NCBI GenBank assembly: GCA_026018925.1
Contig: JAKSZU010000026.1
Location: forward strand, 18,653,127 to 18,717,126
Direction of reading: 5' to 3'
DNA length: 64,000 nucleotides
Source: Tupaia tana
Taxonomy: Eukaryota > Chordata > Mammalia > Scandentia > Tupaiidae
The notes beneath the pieces are model-generated. The model was not told the DNA's origin, did not search any database, and saw only the letters and a program-made list of their open reading frames with translations. Below are positions 31,911 through 41,884 of the stretch, piece by piece. A program made the translations under genes and the position numbers. Numbering within the stretch: position 1 is the first letter of the stretch; each line of letters starts with the position of its first letter.

Positions 31911-32154
31911 AATATATTGTTTTGTTCTTTTAGGGCTAGTGCCCTAGCCCAAGAGAGAAACACAGAGACAGTGAGAGGGAAAGAGAGAAATCAGCTCCCG
32001 GGGGGATGACCACACCGCAATGCCTTCTCCTCCATTCTCCTCTTGGGATCTTGGGCATGCACGCACACATGATTTTCAAGTCACCAGGTCCGGACTTGAA
32101 CCGTGGTCAGCCATGTGGGAGTCCAGCAACGTAACTGCTATGCCAACTGCTGGT
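31911..32154 (-). mobile_element. SINE type A, antisense, 3' end altered
   Basis: Head complete at the right (ATGCCAACTGCTGGTCC). At the left the TTGCTATAGG end is degenerate. CCTGGTGGG at 31902-31910 and 32155-32163 is the target-site duplication. Confidence 0.9.
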
Positions 32155-32163
32155 CCTGGTGGG

Positions 32164-32792
32164 GATGTTTTTACTAGTTCCCTGGCTGCCCAGTTTGGAG
32201 TTGTCTTAAATAAGAGTTGACTTGAATACTGAGCTGAGTTTTGAAGAACTAGGGCACCACTACCTAAAATGTCAAGAATGTTGCATGTGTTCCACTGCGT
32301 TCAGACCTGTGCCTAAGCAGACATTACTAATCAATCCAGACAGTCTGTGCAGCTTTAGACAGCCCTTAGACCACACAGAGTTCTTTTTGAGATTAAAAGG
32401 CAAATTGCTATTCAGGCCTTATGAGAAGAAAGAAAATATTAATAGTCATTTTAGTGCTTTGTTTGTTTTCAGGCCAGAGAAGTCCAGAGGTTTCAGATAA
32501 AAGTGTTTGTGAACTCAGGACAGTGCCCGACACTCGCTTAAATCTCCATGGCTACTGTCTCCAACTTGGGCTTCTCATTTAGAGTAGTCGAGCCAGATAG
32601 GAAAAGTGAGATCTTGCAAACCCTGAGAAAACCTTTGGTGAGCGAGCAGCTCAAAGCTAGGATTTTCTGCCTGCTCAAAATGTCGGTCTTCTATTGTCCA
32701 AGAAGGAAGAATGAGAAAATAGAAATGCCACAGCCCCAAACTTCTCAGAGGTTGGGGTAAGAGGGGGAGAGAAGTGGCCATCCCAGGGGATT
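32164..32792. other. Repeat-poor AT-rich sequence, no gene seen
   Basis: Moderately AT-rich, with ATTACTAATCAATCC (32324-32338) and AAAATATTAATAGTC (32434-32448). Plus-strand frames of 92 and 70 codons have no domain. It may be unique non-coding DNA under constraint or just old intron. Confidence 0.35.
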
Positions 32793-33058
32793 TTAATTTT
32801 TTTTTAAAGAGGTTTTTGCTTTATGGTGTATGTGCTCGCCAGAGAGAGAGAGACAGAGACAATGAGAGATAAAGAGAGAAATCACCTCCAGGGGGGATGG
32901 TCACGCCGCAATCCCTTCTCCTCCATTCTCCTCTCGGGATCTTGGGCACGCACGCACACGCGCCCGGCGTGAGTTTTAAGCCACCGGGTCCAGGACTCAA
33001 ACTGCAGTCGACTACATGGGAGTCCAGCGACATAGCCATTACGCTAACTGCTGGTCCC
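32793..33058 (-). mobile_element. SINE type A, antisense
   Basis: Complete: AGAGGTTTTTGCTTTATGGTG end at the left, TTACGCTAACTGCTGGTCCC head at the right. Confidence 0.94.
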
Positions 33059-33159
33059 GATATACTCTTTTTCATACCACATGGAATTGGCACTTGGTAA
33101 CGTCGCCTCCTCCACTTGGTAGTAAACCAAGGATAGGCTGTGCCTGGTTATTAATTGAT

Positions 33160-33330
33160 TGATTGATTTACTGGTTCAGCAGATTTTACTGAGGACTGAC
33201 CTTATGCCAGATATGATGGTCGTGAGGTCCAGGAAGCAGGAGAGTGTGAGATTCTTATAAATAAATACATGCAAGAAGACAAATATGGACTGAACAAAGA
33301 GTGTGAGGGGAGAGTGGGAAGAAATGAGAT
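33160..33330 (-). mobile_element. L2 fragment, antisense
   Basis: GATTTACTGGTTCAGCAGAT, TTTACTGAGGACTGACCTTA, TGCCAGATATGATGGTCGTG matches antisense L2 near its 3' end. Confidence 0.6.
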
Positions 33331-33369
33331 CCAAGGGGTGGGTGGATTTAATAAGAAAGGAAAAGGAAG

Positions 33370-33790
33370 GGCGGCTGTATCAGTCAGCGAATGCTATCAT
33401 AATGCTGGGAAACAAATGGCCCCGACACCCGGTGGCTTATAACAATAAGCAAGAGGTATGATTTCATGATCTAGCTGGGCGCGCTCACGTGTCTGTGGCC
33501 AGCTGTGTGTCAGGGAGGTGGCTCTGCCGAGCTGGCTGGCCTCTCTCACATGTCTGAGGTCAGGGGGAAGACTTGGCTCTCCTCCATGCGGTCACTCATG
33601 CTCCAGCAGGCCAGCCCAGGCTCATTCTCAAGGTGGAAGCAGGGCGATGAGATAGAGGTTGGACGCTGAAAGCAACAACTCAAAACTTCTCTAACATTTC
33701 CTCGGCAAAACCAAGTCAGGAGGCTAGCCCCACTCTAGGGGGGAGGAAGTAAACTCCACCCTTCGGTGGGAAGGGCTGCACGGTCACGTG
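33370..33790 (-). mobile_element. MaLR (MLT1-like) LTR, antisense
   Basis: Starts CTGTATCAGTCAGCGAATGC, continues CCGGTGGCTTATAACAATAA and later GTAAACTCCACCCTTCGGTG. This is the usual antisense order of an MLT1-type LTR. Confidence 0.7.
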
Positions 33791-34189
33791 CAAGAGAGAA
33801 GACGCAGGGCTGGGTGAGAGCTGAAGCCACAGACGCCACCAGAGTCTGAAGCAGGGGGGCGACACCCTCCCACCAATTTATACATCTCTCTCTGGCTGCC
33901 GTTTGATGGATGGGTTGGGGAGGGTAGGGGGTGGGCAAGAGTGGAAAATGAAGCCAGTTCAGTTCACCACGTATCCGTGGCCAGGAAGTACACAGGCCAG
34001 GCGAGTTGAGGCTCAGCAATTGTTGGGTGGATGTGCAGGTGGGGGCTTGGCGGAGGGATGTCTGGGCCTTTGGCTGAGTCAGAACTGACTGCTGGGGGTG
34101 GGGCACAACCCCTCGCCCCGGCGCATCAGGAGCCCCCCTCGCCCCTTCCCCCAGAGCTGCCAGGAGGCGAGGAGACAGCGTTCTTCCTC
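33791..34189. other. Unique sequence, no gene seen
   Basis: A 153-codon minus frame spans it but overlaps the LTR next door, so it is treated as chance. Confidence 0.4.
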
Positions 34190-34262
34190 CTCCCAAAGTT
34201 TAATTAAGTGATCTGTCTTCACGGGTTAATCCTGTTATCAGTGCCCAGAGCTGACCACAGGG
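34190..34262. promoter_or_regulatory. Candidate regulatory cluster
   Basis: Within about 70 bp: AGTTTAATTAAGTG (homeodomain-type), GGGTTAATCCTG (K50 homeodomain TAATCC), TGTTATCAG (GATA-type) and CTGACCACAG. It is flanked by GC-rich DNA. Function is inferred from motif density only. Confidence 0.35.
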
Positions 34263-34634
34263 GAAAGCGTGGGGTGGGGTAAAATGTCAGCTGTCTGGAG
34301 GGCCTGGTGGGGCCCTGAAAGCCACTGGAATTTGGGGACAGGCAGGGGGTGGAGCGGAAGCCAGAGTCCCCACAGGGGCAGGACGTCCGCTTTCCAGACG
34401 GAACACAAAGGGGCTAAGCCCCGTTTCTATCCTGTCCCAGGAGGAGGTGAGCAGGAGGAGGAGGAGGAAGTCCACTCAGAAGCTTCTGGCTTCCATAGAC
34501 TGGGCTGGGCTGCTGTGTCTCCATCAGATCCGCATTCCTGGGGGAAATGCTGGCCAGCTCCCTCTCCTCCTCTGCTGGGACCCCGGGGGCTGTGGGGAGA
34601 ATGGACACCCCTGCTCCTGAGCACACAGTCCTGG

Positions 34635-35020
34635 ATTTAGGTTCTATTACAGACCAGCCACGTGCTGAGTAGCTTCAGGCATATTTTTTTTTTTTGGAGA
34701 GGTTTTTGCCATAGGGATCGTGCTCTCGCCAGACAGAGAGAGACAGAGAGACAGAAAACGAGAAATCACCCCCCAGCAGGGATGGCCACACCACAATCCC
34801 TTCTCCTCCATTCTCCTTTCGAGATCTTGGGCACGCACACATGCCCGGTGTGAGTTTAAGCCACCGGGTCCAGGACTCGAACCACCATCGACTACATGGG
34901 AGTCCAGCGACATAGCCATTACGCTAACTGCTGGCATATCGCTTAGCCTCTCTGAGTCTCCATCTCCTCTCCTGTGCAGCGGAGACGGGAATACCCATTT
35001 TGCAGAGTCCCCGAGAAGAG
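34635..35020 (+). mobile_element. MIR fragment, split by a SINE
   Basis: ATTACAGACCAGCCACGTGC before the SINE, CTTAGCCTCTCTGAGTCTCC and CGGAGACGGGAATACCCATT after it follow MIR order. Confidence 0.75.
34683..34932 (-). mobile_element. SINE type A, antisense
   Basis: Complete copy with GGCATAT on both sides (34677-34683, 34933-34939), inserted in a MIR. Confidence 0.93.
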
Positions 35021-35164
35021 GCAATGTCTGGAGCAGGCCCCTGGGGTGGCAGGGGCTTCCTCCTCCTGAATGTCACATGGGGTGGTCATCTTTGCCGCCC
35101 CCCTCCATGGGTCCCATGGGAGCGAAGATTGTGCCCGAGTCATGGGCTTCCCCCACCAGGGCCC

Positions 35165-35290
35165 CCTGAACTGTGTCATCTCGGCTCTTCACACGTGACT
35201 CCTCGCTCTCCCACGTGTTCAACACAGATTTGTCCACACCACTTCAGTCTCCCCCTCTGTGAAATGGGGCTTGGGAGCCACAAGTGGGCA
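35165..35290 (+). mobile_element. MIR fragment
   Basis: ACTTCAGTCTCCCCCTCTGT, GTGAAATGGGGCTTGGGAG give the MIR core-to-3' order; the left part is weak. Confidence 0.55.
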
Positions 35291-35299
35291 ACGTGATTT

Positions 35300-35872
35300 C
35301 TTCTTCTTCTTCTTTTGTGTGTATGTGTGAGAGAGAGAGATTTTTGCTGTAGGGCACATGCACTTGCTGGGGAGACAGAGAGACAGAGGGAGAAATCACC
35401 TCTGGGGAGATGGCCATGCCACAATCCTTTCTCCTCCATTCTCCTCTAGGGATCTTAGCCATGCACGCACACATGTACCCGTTTTTTTTTTGTTTTTTTT
35501 TTTTTGTTTTTTTTTTTTTTTTGAGAGGTTTTTGCTATAGGGCGGGTGTGCTTGCCAGGCAGACAGAGAAAGACAGAGAGACAGAAAGCGAGAAATCACC
35601 CCCCAGGGGGGATGGCCACGCCGCAATCCCTTCTCCTCCATTCTCCTCTCGGGATCTTGGGCACGCACGCACACGCGCCCGGCGTGAGTTTTAAGCCACC
35701 GGGTCCGGGACACGAACCGCGGTCGACTGCATGGGAGTCCAGCGACATAGCCATTACGCTAACTGCTGGTTCCCTACCCGGTGTAAGTTTTAAGCCACTG
35801 GATTCAGGACTCAAACCATGGCTGACTACATAGAACTCCAGCGACCTAACCATTAAGCCATCCGTTCGTCCC
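35300..35872 (-). mobile_element. SINE type A, antisense, split by a nested copy
   Basis: The 3' part (35300-35480) stops at CACATGTACCC; after the nested copy CCCGGTGTAAGTTTTAAGCC resumes and runs to the head end ATCCGTTCGTCCC. Confidence 0.92.
35481..35774 (-). mobile_element. SINE type A, antisense, nested, near consensus
   Basis: A T-rich tail, complete body and head (TTACGCTAACTGCTGGTTCC). TACCCG at 35476-35481 and 35775-35780 is a short target duplication inside the host SINE. Confidence 0.94.
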
Positions 35873-36161
35873 AAATTTCTTCTTGCACTAACCTGGGACG
35901 GGGTGGGAGGGACCAAGGGTGCCCCCGCCACTGTACCCTAGAAGCAATCCCTTTATCTGTCCTCGGTTGGCCTGATAGCTCCCCCACAAACAGAGGTGCC
36001 GGGGGCTCAGGACACCTGCTGACGTGGGAGGACTTCTTCAGAGCAGTTGGTGTTTGGGGTAGCGCCCCAGAGCCATGGGGAGTGGGGCAGAAAGGCGACC
36101 TGGGGCAGGGGGAGGACACAGCCCTAGGCTCACCCTGGAGCCAACCTCGCCATAATCACCA

Positions 36162-36378
36162 GGGGCCGGACCAGTGGCACAGCGGTAAAACACAGCGCTC
36201 TGCCGAGCCAGGTGGGCAGGGCCTGGGTTCGTGTCTAGAGACCTCTCTGAGTATTCTGGGGACACCCAAGCGCGTGTTCCAGAACTTGCTGAGGCCGGGG
36301 GTGGACCGCTGTGTCAAGACCCTGTTGCAGATTTTTTCTCTCTCTCTTATAGAAGAAAAAAAAAAGCTTTTAAAATAA
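36162..36378 (+). mobile_element. SINE type C
   Basis: Head GGGGCCGGACCAGTGGCACAG, B-box-like GGGTTCGTGTC, a body without the type A centre, TTTTTTCTCTCTCTCTTATAG and an A-rich end. Best copy of this type in the window. Confidence 0.75.
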
Positions 36379-36385
36379 TAGTAAT

Positions 36386-36637
36386 GGGGCCAGCAGGTGA
36401 TTAAAGCGCTGGACTCTCTTATGGCCAATGGCAGTTCAAATCCCATACCCGGCGGCTTGGAAATCATGCCAGGCATGTGTGCGTGCGTGCCCCAAATCCT
36501 GAGGGATACCAGAGGAGAAGGGACTGCAGCATGGCCGTCGCCCCTGGGGGTGATTTCTCACTTTCCCGCCCACTGTCTTTCTCTGTCTCTCTCTGCAGTG
36601 AGCCCATGCACCCTATAGCAAAAAATCTCAAAATAAC
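36386..36637 (+). mobile_element. SINE type A
   Basis: Head GGGGCCAGCAGGTGATTAAAG, B box AGTTCAAATCC, and end CCCTATAGCAAAAAATCTC. Directly follows a type C copy. Confidence 0.92.
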
Positions 36638-36697
36638 ATTACTACTGAGAGCTCTCCACTTGCCAGAGAGTCTTTAAGCATGTAGATGTCATCGTCC

Positions 36698-36902
36698 CTG
36701 GGCCTGCCAGTGGCATGGTGGTTAAGGCAGCTGGATGTCACGTGGCCACTGCAGTTCGAGTCCCAGACCCACTGGTTTCAGAAACATGCCGGGCAGCCAT
36801 GTGTGTGTGTCCAAAATCCTGAAAGGAAGAACAGAGACGGGATTGCAGTGTGACCATCCCCTATCAAGGTTACTTTCTTACTCTCCCTCGCTATCCCTCT
36901 CC
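36698..36902 (+). mobile_element. SINE type A, diverged, 3' end lost
   Basis: GGGCCTGCCAGTGGCATGGTG head, perfect B box (AGTTCGAGTCCC), reduced centre. The next copy begins without a gap. Confidence 0.88.
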
Positions 36903-37125
36903 TGGACCCAGTGGCTTAAAACTCATGCCAGGGACATGTGTGTACGTGCCCAAAAGCCTGAGAGGGGACTAGAAGATGAGGGATTGTGGCGTGACCATCC
37001 CCTGGGGGGTGATTTCTCACTTTCTGCCTTTGTTTCTCTGTCTCTCCGTCTGTCTGTCTCTCCCCAGCAAGCACACACACCCTATAGCAAAAATCTCTCT
37101 TAAAATAAATAAATAAATAAAATAA
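36903..37125 (+). mobile_element. SINE type A, 5'-truncated
   Basis: Begins TGGACCCAGTGGCTTAAAAC, that is just after the B box, and runs to CTCTTAAAATAAATAAATAAA. Joined head-to-tail to the preceding copy. Confidence 0.88.
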
Positions 37126-37578
37126 AGGAGGCTCCCCCTGCATGAGGCTAGAAAACCAGCCCTGGTCCCCTGGAACTGCTGGTTGGAAAGGTGAAAAAAA
37201 GCACGTCTACCTTTACCACCGTGGTCTCGCGAAGTCACGCAGAAACGGCAACCCCAAAGCACTCCATAAAACCCAAGTGGTAGTTAAGCCGGACTCCGGA
37301 GTGAGCGGGAGTAATTAGCACACTTCCCACAGAGAGTAAAACCCAAATGTCAGACAATGCCAGGGCCATTAAAGCCGTCCTCTCCCGCGGCCCCCGCCCC
37401 CGCCCCCGCCGGCCAGGGCTCCATCTCCCTGCTGACCTTCTGGAGGACAGCACGGCAGGGCACTGCCCCAGCCCGGGGACTGGACTCGGAGACAGGACGC
37501 GGGCTTTGAGTTCTGCTGGCTCTCTGGTCCCAACATCGCCATGAGCCTTTGCTTCCTTGTCGGTTCGATGGGTTATAT
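37126..37578. other. Unique sequence with an AT-rich patch
   Basis: At 37295-37375 GGGAGTAATTAGCACACTTC and GCCAGGGCCATTAAAGCCG lie before a CCCCCG-rich run (37389-37410). A conserved element is possible; no exon supported. Confidence 0.35.
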
Positions 37579-37824
37579 CTGGGGGCTAGCAGGTAGTTAA
37601 CGGTTAAGATGCTGGACTCCCACATGACCAACTGTGGTTTGAGTCCTGGACCCGGCAGCTAGAAACTCATGCTGGATGCATGTGCGTGCATGCCCAAAAT
37701 CCCAAGAGGAGGGTGGAGGAGAAGGGATCGCGGTGTGGCCATCCCCCCTGGGGAGTGATTTCTCACTTCCTGTCTCTGTTTCTCTCTGTCTCTTCAGCAA
37801 GCACACACACCCTATAGCAAAATG
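37579..37824 (+). mobile_element. SINE type A
   Basis: Head GGGGGCTAGCAGGTAGTTAACGG, B box GGTTTGAGTCC, end CCCTATAGCAAAATGAATAAA. Confidence 0.92.
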
Positions 37825-37869
37825 AATAAATACCTGCCTCTTAGGGTTGCAGGGAGAGTACATTCTGTC

Positions 37870-38135
37870 CTGTGTCCTAAGGTGCATGACAGTCCTCTTC
37901 TCTCACTCTCTCTCTCTCTCTCTTTATTTCTTTCAGGAGAGTCAGAAGGAGAAAGACAGCACTCTCAGCAGGGGCTCACACTCTGTTCTCCTCCCAGCCC
38001 TCCTACCCAGCTGGATCACAGGTACATATGCCCTGCATGGGCAGGTCAGCCAGGGGCTCGAACCCATGACCCTTCCCATGGGCCCAGCATGACTTGAGCT
38101 GCACATTGCCGTGTGCCATCGGGCCAGCCTCGCAG
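37870..38135 (-). mobile_element. SINE type D, antisense
   Basis: A tRNA-like SINE of a different kind. On the minus strand the head has a GATGGCACACGG segment and a B box GGGTTCGAGCCCC; then comes a body with a CAGGGCATATGTACCTGTG segment, and at the left a long CT-rich run on the plus strand. Only copy of this type seen. Confidence 0.55.
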
Positions 38136-38371
38136 ACGTTCTCTGTGGGGTAAGCAAATATTCCATGGGCAGATAGTGCCGAACACACCCAAAGGGTGCC
38201 CCACCCAGATCCCAACCCCTCCTTGTCCCTTCAGGCTCCCTGCCCCATCCACCTCCAGAGAAGGCATGGAGCCCTGGAATGGGAAAGCCAGTGTCTGCTT
38301 GATCGAAGGGTCCAAAGGCCAGCCCCTGACCTTAGGGTCTGAGGGCAGTTCTGTGGAACAGTCACACTCAT

Positions 38372-38845
38372 ATGTATGTAATATATACATACACATGTAT
38401 GCAATATGTAATATATACATAGCTATGTATGCAATGTGTAATATATACATACCTATGTATGCAATGTGTACTATCTACATATCTATGTATGCAATGTGTA
38501 ATATATACATATCTATGTATGTAATGTGTAATATATACATACCTATGTATGCATGTGTAATATATACATACCTATGTATGTAATGTGTGATATATACATA
38601 CTTATGTATGCAATGTGTAATATCTACATATCTATGTATGTAAAGTGTAATATATACATGCATATATGTGCCATATGTAATATATGCATATCTATGCATG
38701 CAATGTGTAATATATACATATCTATGTGTGCAATGTGTAATATATACATACATATGTATGCCGTGTGTAATATATACATGCATGTGTGTGCAATATGTAA
38801 TATGTACATATCTATGTAGGTAATATGTAATGTGTACATATATAG
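38372..38845. repeat. Minisatellite, about 30-bp unit
   Basis: About 16 units, each like ATACCTATGTATGCAATGTG plus TAATATATAC, with small substitutions between units. Both strands stay open because the unit length is a multiple of three; the resulting frames encode a repeated 10-residue peptide and are not genes. Confidence 0.95.
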
Positions 38846-39058
38846 TCTGTGATTCCAGAAAAACAGAACCGGGGCCAGGCGAGGCAGGTTGAAGTGTCTA
38901 AAATGCAAAGTGACGGAGCAGTCCCCGTCAGTCGTGCCAGTGGCCAGCCTCACTGAAGCACCAGAAATCAACTAGGCAATCCATCTGGATTAATCAGGAG
39001 CTGCTATGTCGATCCTGGGGCACCCAGGAGGGGTAGAAGGTCATGATTATGAAATTGA
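38846..39058. other. Unique sequence, no feature recognised
   Basis: No repeat or exon supported. It includes CCATCTGGATTAATCAGG (38980-38997). Confidence 0.4.
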
Positions 39059-39257
39059 TTTTTTTTTTAAATTAGTCTGTGTTCTTTTTTTTAATTATTT
39101 TATTTTATTTATTATCATTAGTTTTTAGTCTGACCAGAGAGAGATAGAGACAGAGAGAGAGGGAAAGCAAGAAAGCAAGCCACTAGGTCCAGGACTCAAA
39201 CCACAATCGACTACATGGGAGTCCAACACCTCAACCACCATGCCACCTGCCGGTTCC
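39059..39257 (-). mobile_element. SINE type B, antisense
   Basis: TTTATTATCATTAGTTTTTAGTCTGACC at the left, GCCACCTGCCGGTTCCC at the right. ATGAAATTGA on both sides (39049-39058, 39259-39268) is the target duplication. Confidence 0.92.
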
Positions 39258-39269
39258 CATGAAATTGAC

Positions 39270-39545
39270 GCTGGAGTCAGAGGGAGATGGGCCTGAGTTT
39301 GGATCTGGACTCCGCCACATAACCGTGACTTTGGACAAGTCAGTTCACGTCTCTGAGCCTCTGTTTCCTTGCCGCTGATGTCTGCACAAAGACGAAAATA
39401 CCTAGTGACGCGTTGCTCAGGACGAATCCCTGCCTCGGGCAGCGCCTGGTTAAACCTCCTTTGTGGGGCTGGTGTGAAATTCAATGAGATCAGGTTCATC
39501 TGCTTTGCCCATAGCAGGTGTTCGGGAAAGGGCAGCCATCGTCAC
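39270..39545 (+). mobile_element. MIR fragment
   Basis: TTTGGATCTGGACTCCGCCA, TGACTTTGGACAAGTCAGTT, CTGAGCCTCTGTTTCCTTGC, ATAGCAGGTGTTCGGG cover most of a MIR. Confidence 0.85.
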
Positions 39546-39934
39546 AGCCTTTGAGAGCACTAGGAGCCGTTTTCTGAAGGTGCCGGAGGTGGGATGTCTC
39601 CTTTCTGTCCCTGCACTGGGGTCTCACCTCAGATCTCTGTGGGATCAGATCATTCTGATGCTCACAGAGTGCCGTGGAGTAAGTGAGTAATTTGCAATGA
39701 TGTATACACCCCCTGCTTACCAGCCGGGGGAGAAATCATTATCCACTGGATCTTTTGATTAGAATCATGATAAAACGGCCATCCCCCTCTGCGAATTGGC
39801 CCACGTGACTGAGAGAAGACCATGACCAGTGATGTGGAATGGCCCCTCCAGAGGAGTGACAACGAAGCTCAGCCTCTGAAGAGGCCCGGCCGGCCATGTC
39901 GGTCCCGCCACCCCTGGTGCATGCTAGACCAAGC

Positions 39935-40140
39935 TGGGTGTCCTTTCTCAGGCTCAGCTGCGTGTCTGCAAAATGGGCAGGACAGAGCTGCTGGCACCCA
40001 CACTGACCGAGCACCCTCCACGTGCCCGTGTGCTGGGCTAAGTCCACTTGTTCACGTGACCCACGAAGACCATAAAGCAGGTATTATCACGATCTCTGGT
40101 TTCCTGTTATATGGTGAGAAATCACCCAAGGAAAACCAAT
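39935..40140 (-). mobile_element. Decayed MIR or L2, weak
   Basis: CGTGTGCTGGGCTAAGTCCA and AAAGCAGGTATTATCACGAT resemble antisense MIR (ordering of 'gctaagc' and 'attatc' segments). Weak support. Confidence 0.4.
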
Positions 40141-40162
40141 CTCTTTAAGAGTTGAGAGTGGA

Positions 40163-40434
40163 GGGACCAGCAGTTAGTGTAATGGCTATGTCGCTGGACT
40201 CCCATGTAGTCGACTGCGGTTCGAGTCCTGGACCCAGTGGTTTACACTCACGCCGGGCACGTGTGCATGCGTGCCCAAGATCCTGAGAGGAGAATGGAGG
40301 AGAAGGGATTGTGGCATGGCCATCCCCCCTGGGGGGTGATTTCTCGCTTTCTGTCTCTCTGTCTCTCTCTCTCTGCCTGGTGAGCGCACGCGCCCTATAG
40401 CAAAAACCTCTCCAAAAAAAAAAAAAAAAAAAAG
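40163..40434 (+). mobile_element. SINE type A, near consensus, first of a tandem pair
   Basis: Complete copy with perfect 16-bp flanks, AAGAGTTGAGAGTGGA, at 40147-40162 and 40435-40450. Another SINE starts at 40451, immediately after the right flank. Confidence 0.96.
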
Positions 40435-40450
40435 AAGAGTTGAGAGTGGA

Positions 40451-40728
40451 ACCAGCAGATGGTGGAGTGATTACGTCGCTGGACTCTCACATGGTCCACC
40501 ACGGTTCGAGTCCCAGACCTGGTGGCTGGAAGATCACTCCAGGCGTGTAGGTGTGTGCATGCCCAAGATCCCAAGAGGAGCATGGAGAAGGGACTGAGAA
40601 GTGGCCATCCCCTCGGGGGGTGATTTCTCCTTTTCCTCTCATTGTCTCTGTCTCTCTGTCCCTGGCCACTCCAGGTACCCTAAGGGAAAAACCTCTAAAA
40701 AATAAATTAATTAAAAAAATAAAAGAAG
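40451..40728 (+). mobile_element. SINE type A, older, second of a tandem pair
   Basis: Complete but more diverged. AAGAATTGACGG follows it at 40727-40738, a decayed copy of the same target, so this one inserted first and the neighbour later used the same left flank. Confidence 0.92.
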
Positions 40729-40977
40729 AATTGACGGTATCTTAAATTCAGGAAGACTCTGGGATAAATGTGGATACAGGAATGGATGATGCAGCCGTAA
40801 AAGCCTGGGGAGGACCAGCCAGTGGCATGGTGGTTAAGGCAATGGATCCACACGGTCAGCTCCATAGTTCTAGTTCTAGTCCAGGCCCAGGCGCGTGTGC
40901 ATGCGTGCCCAAAATCCCAAGAGGAGAATGGCGGAGAAGGGATTATAGTGTGGCCATCCCCCCGGGGGTGCTTTCTT

Positions 40978-41260
40978 TTTTTTTTTTTTTTTTTTTTTTT
41001 CTTTCTTTTTTTGGAGAGGTTTTTGCTATAGGGCGCGTGCGCTCGCCAGACAGACAGAGAGAGACAGAGAGACAGAAAGTGAGAAATCACCCCCCAGGGG
41101 GGATGGCCACGCCGCAATCCCTTCTCCTCCATTCTCCTCTTGGGATCTTGGGCACGCACGCACACGCGCCCGGCGTGAGTTTAAGCCACTGGGTCCAGGA
41201 CTCAAACCGCAGTCGACTACGTGGGAGTCCAGCGACATAGCCATTACGCTAACTGCTGGT
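40978..41260 (-). mobile_element. SINE type A, antisense, nested, near consensus
   Basis: Complete copy in the reverse orientation. CCGGGGGTGCTTTCTT is duplicated at 40962-40977 and 41264-41279. Confidence 0.95.
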
Positions 41261-41294
41261 CCCCCGGGGGTGCTTTCTTACCTTTCACACTTTC

Positions 41295-41296
<2 letters not shown>

Positions 41297-41337
<41 letters not shown>

Positions 41338-41340
41338 TTC
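41297..41340. repeat. (CT)n microsatellite
   Basis: An expansion of the CT-rich part of the host SINE at 40811-41390. Confidence 0.93.
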
Positions 41341-41390
41341 TCTGGGGGGCACACTTGCCTTATAATACTTTTTTTTTAATTTAAAAAAAA

Positions 41391-41860
41391 AAAAAAAGAT
41401 GTTATAAAGGTGTATACCCTGGCCTGACAGAGCCCCCAGGAGGGGTAAATGAAATGATCTTCATGGGCAATCCTGCAGAAAGTAAAACCCAGCTTGCTTT
41501 TAGGGGTGGTGAAAGCTTTTTTGGGGTGTGTGTGTGTGGAGGGGGGTTCAGCGATGGTTTAGTTTTTGTTTGAGTTTGTTCTTGGGGTCCAGCCATGGTT
41601 CGGTTTTCGGTTTTGGCTTGGCGTGCCTCAGGCTGCGGTGAGAACTGTACACGTGTCACTGTCTCATGCACAGAGCCAGGGCGAGGCTAATCTACCGTCA
41701 GATCCAGGGGCGATCACGTGACCCCTGGCCTCCTGGACTGGCTTCAGGATAGAAATGAGACCCAGGTTCGCACCCCGGGTTCCCGAGGATGGGATGAGGG
41801 AGCAGCCAGGATCTAATTCGTTGCGAGGCTGGGAGGACGGTGCAGTTTAATGGATGAAGC
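41391..41860. other. Unique sequence, no gene seen
   Basis: No repeat or exon supported. GTTTTTGTTTGAGTTTG near 41562 is low complexity. Confidence 0.4.
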
Positions 41861-41884
41861 GCCGGCCACCAGGCCTGTTCTCCC

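Larger units (their letters stand above)
40811..41390 (+). mobile_element. SINE type A, split by a nested antisense copy
   Basis: Head GGGGAGGACCAGCCAGTGGCATGG to CCCCCCGGGGGTGCTTTC, then after the nested copy CCGGGGGTGCTTTCTTACC, a long CT run and TTGCCTTATAATAC end. Confidence 0.92.

Noticed and set aside
38475..38819. Repeated-peptide frames on both strands
   Set aside because: They arise from a 30-bp tandem unit, not from a coding gene.
38372..38845. CRISPR array
   Set aside because: Units are contiguous variants without unique spacers, and the DNA is mammalian.
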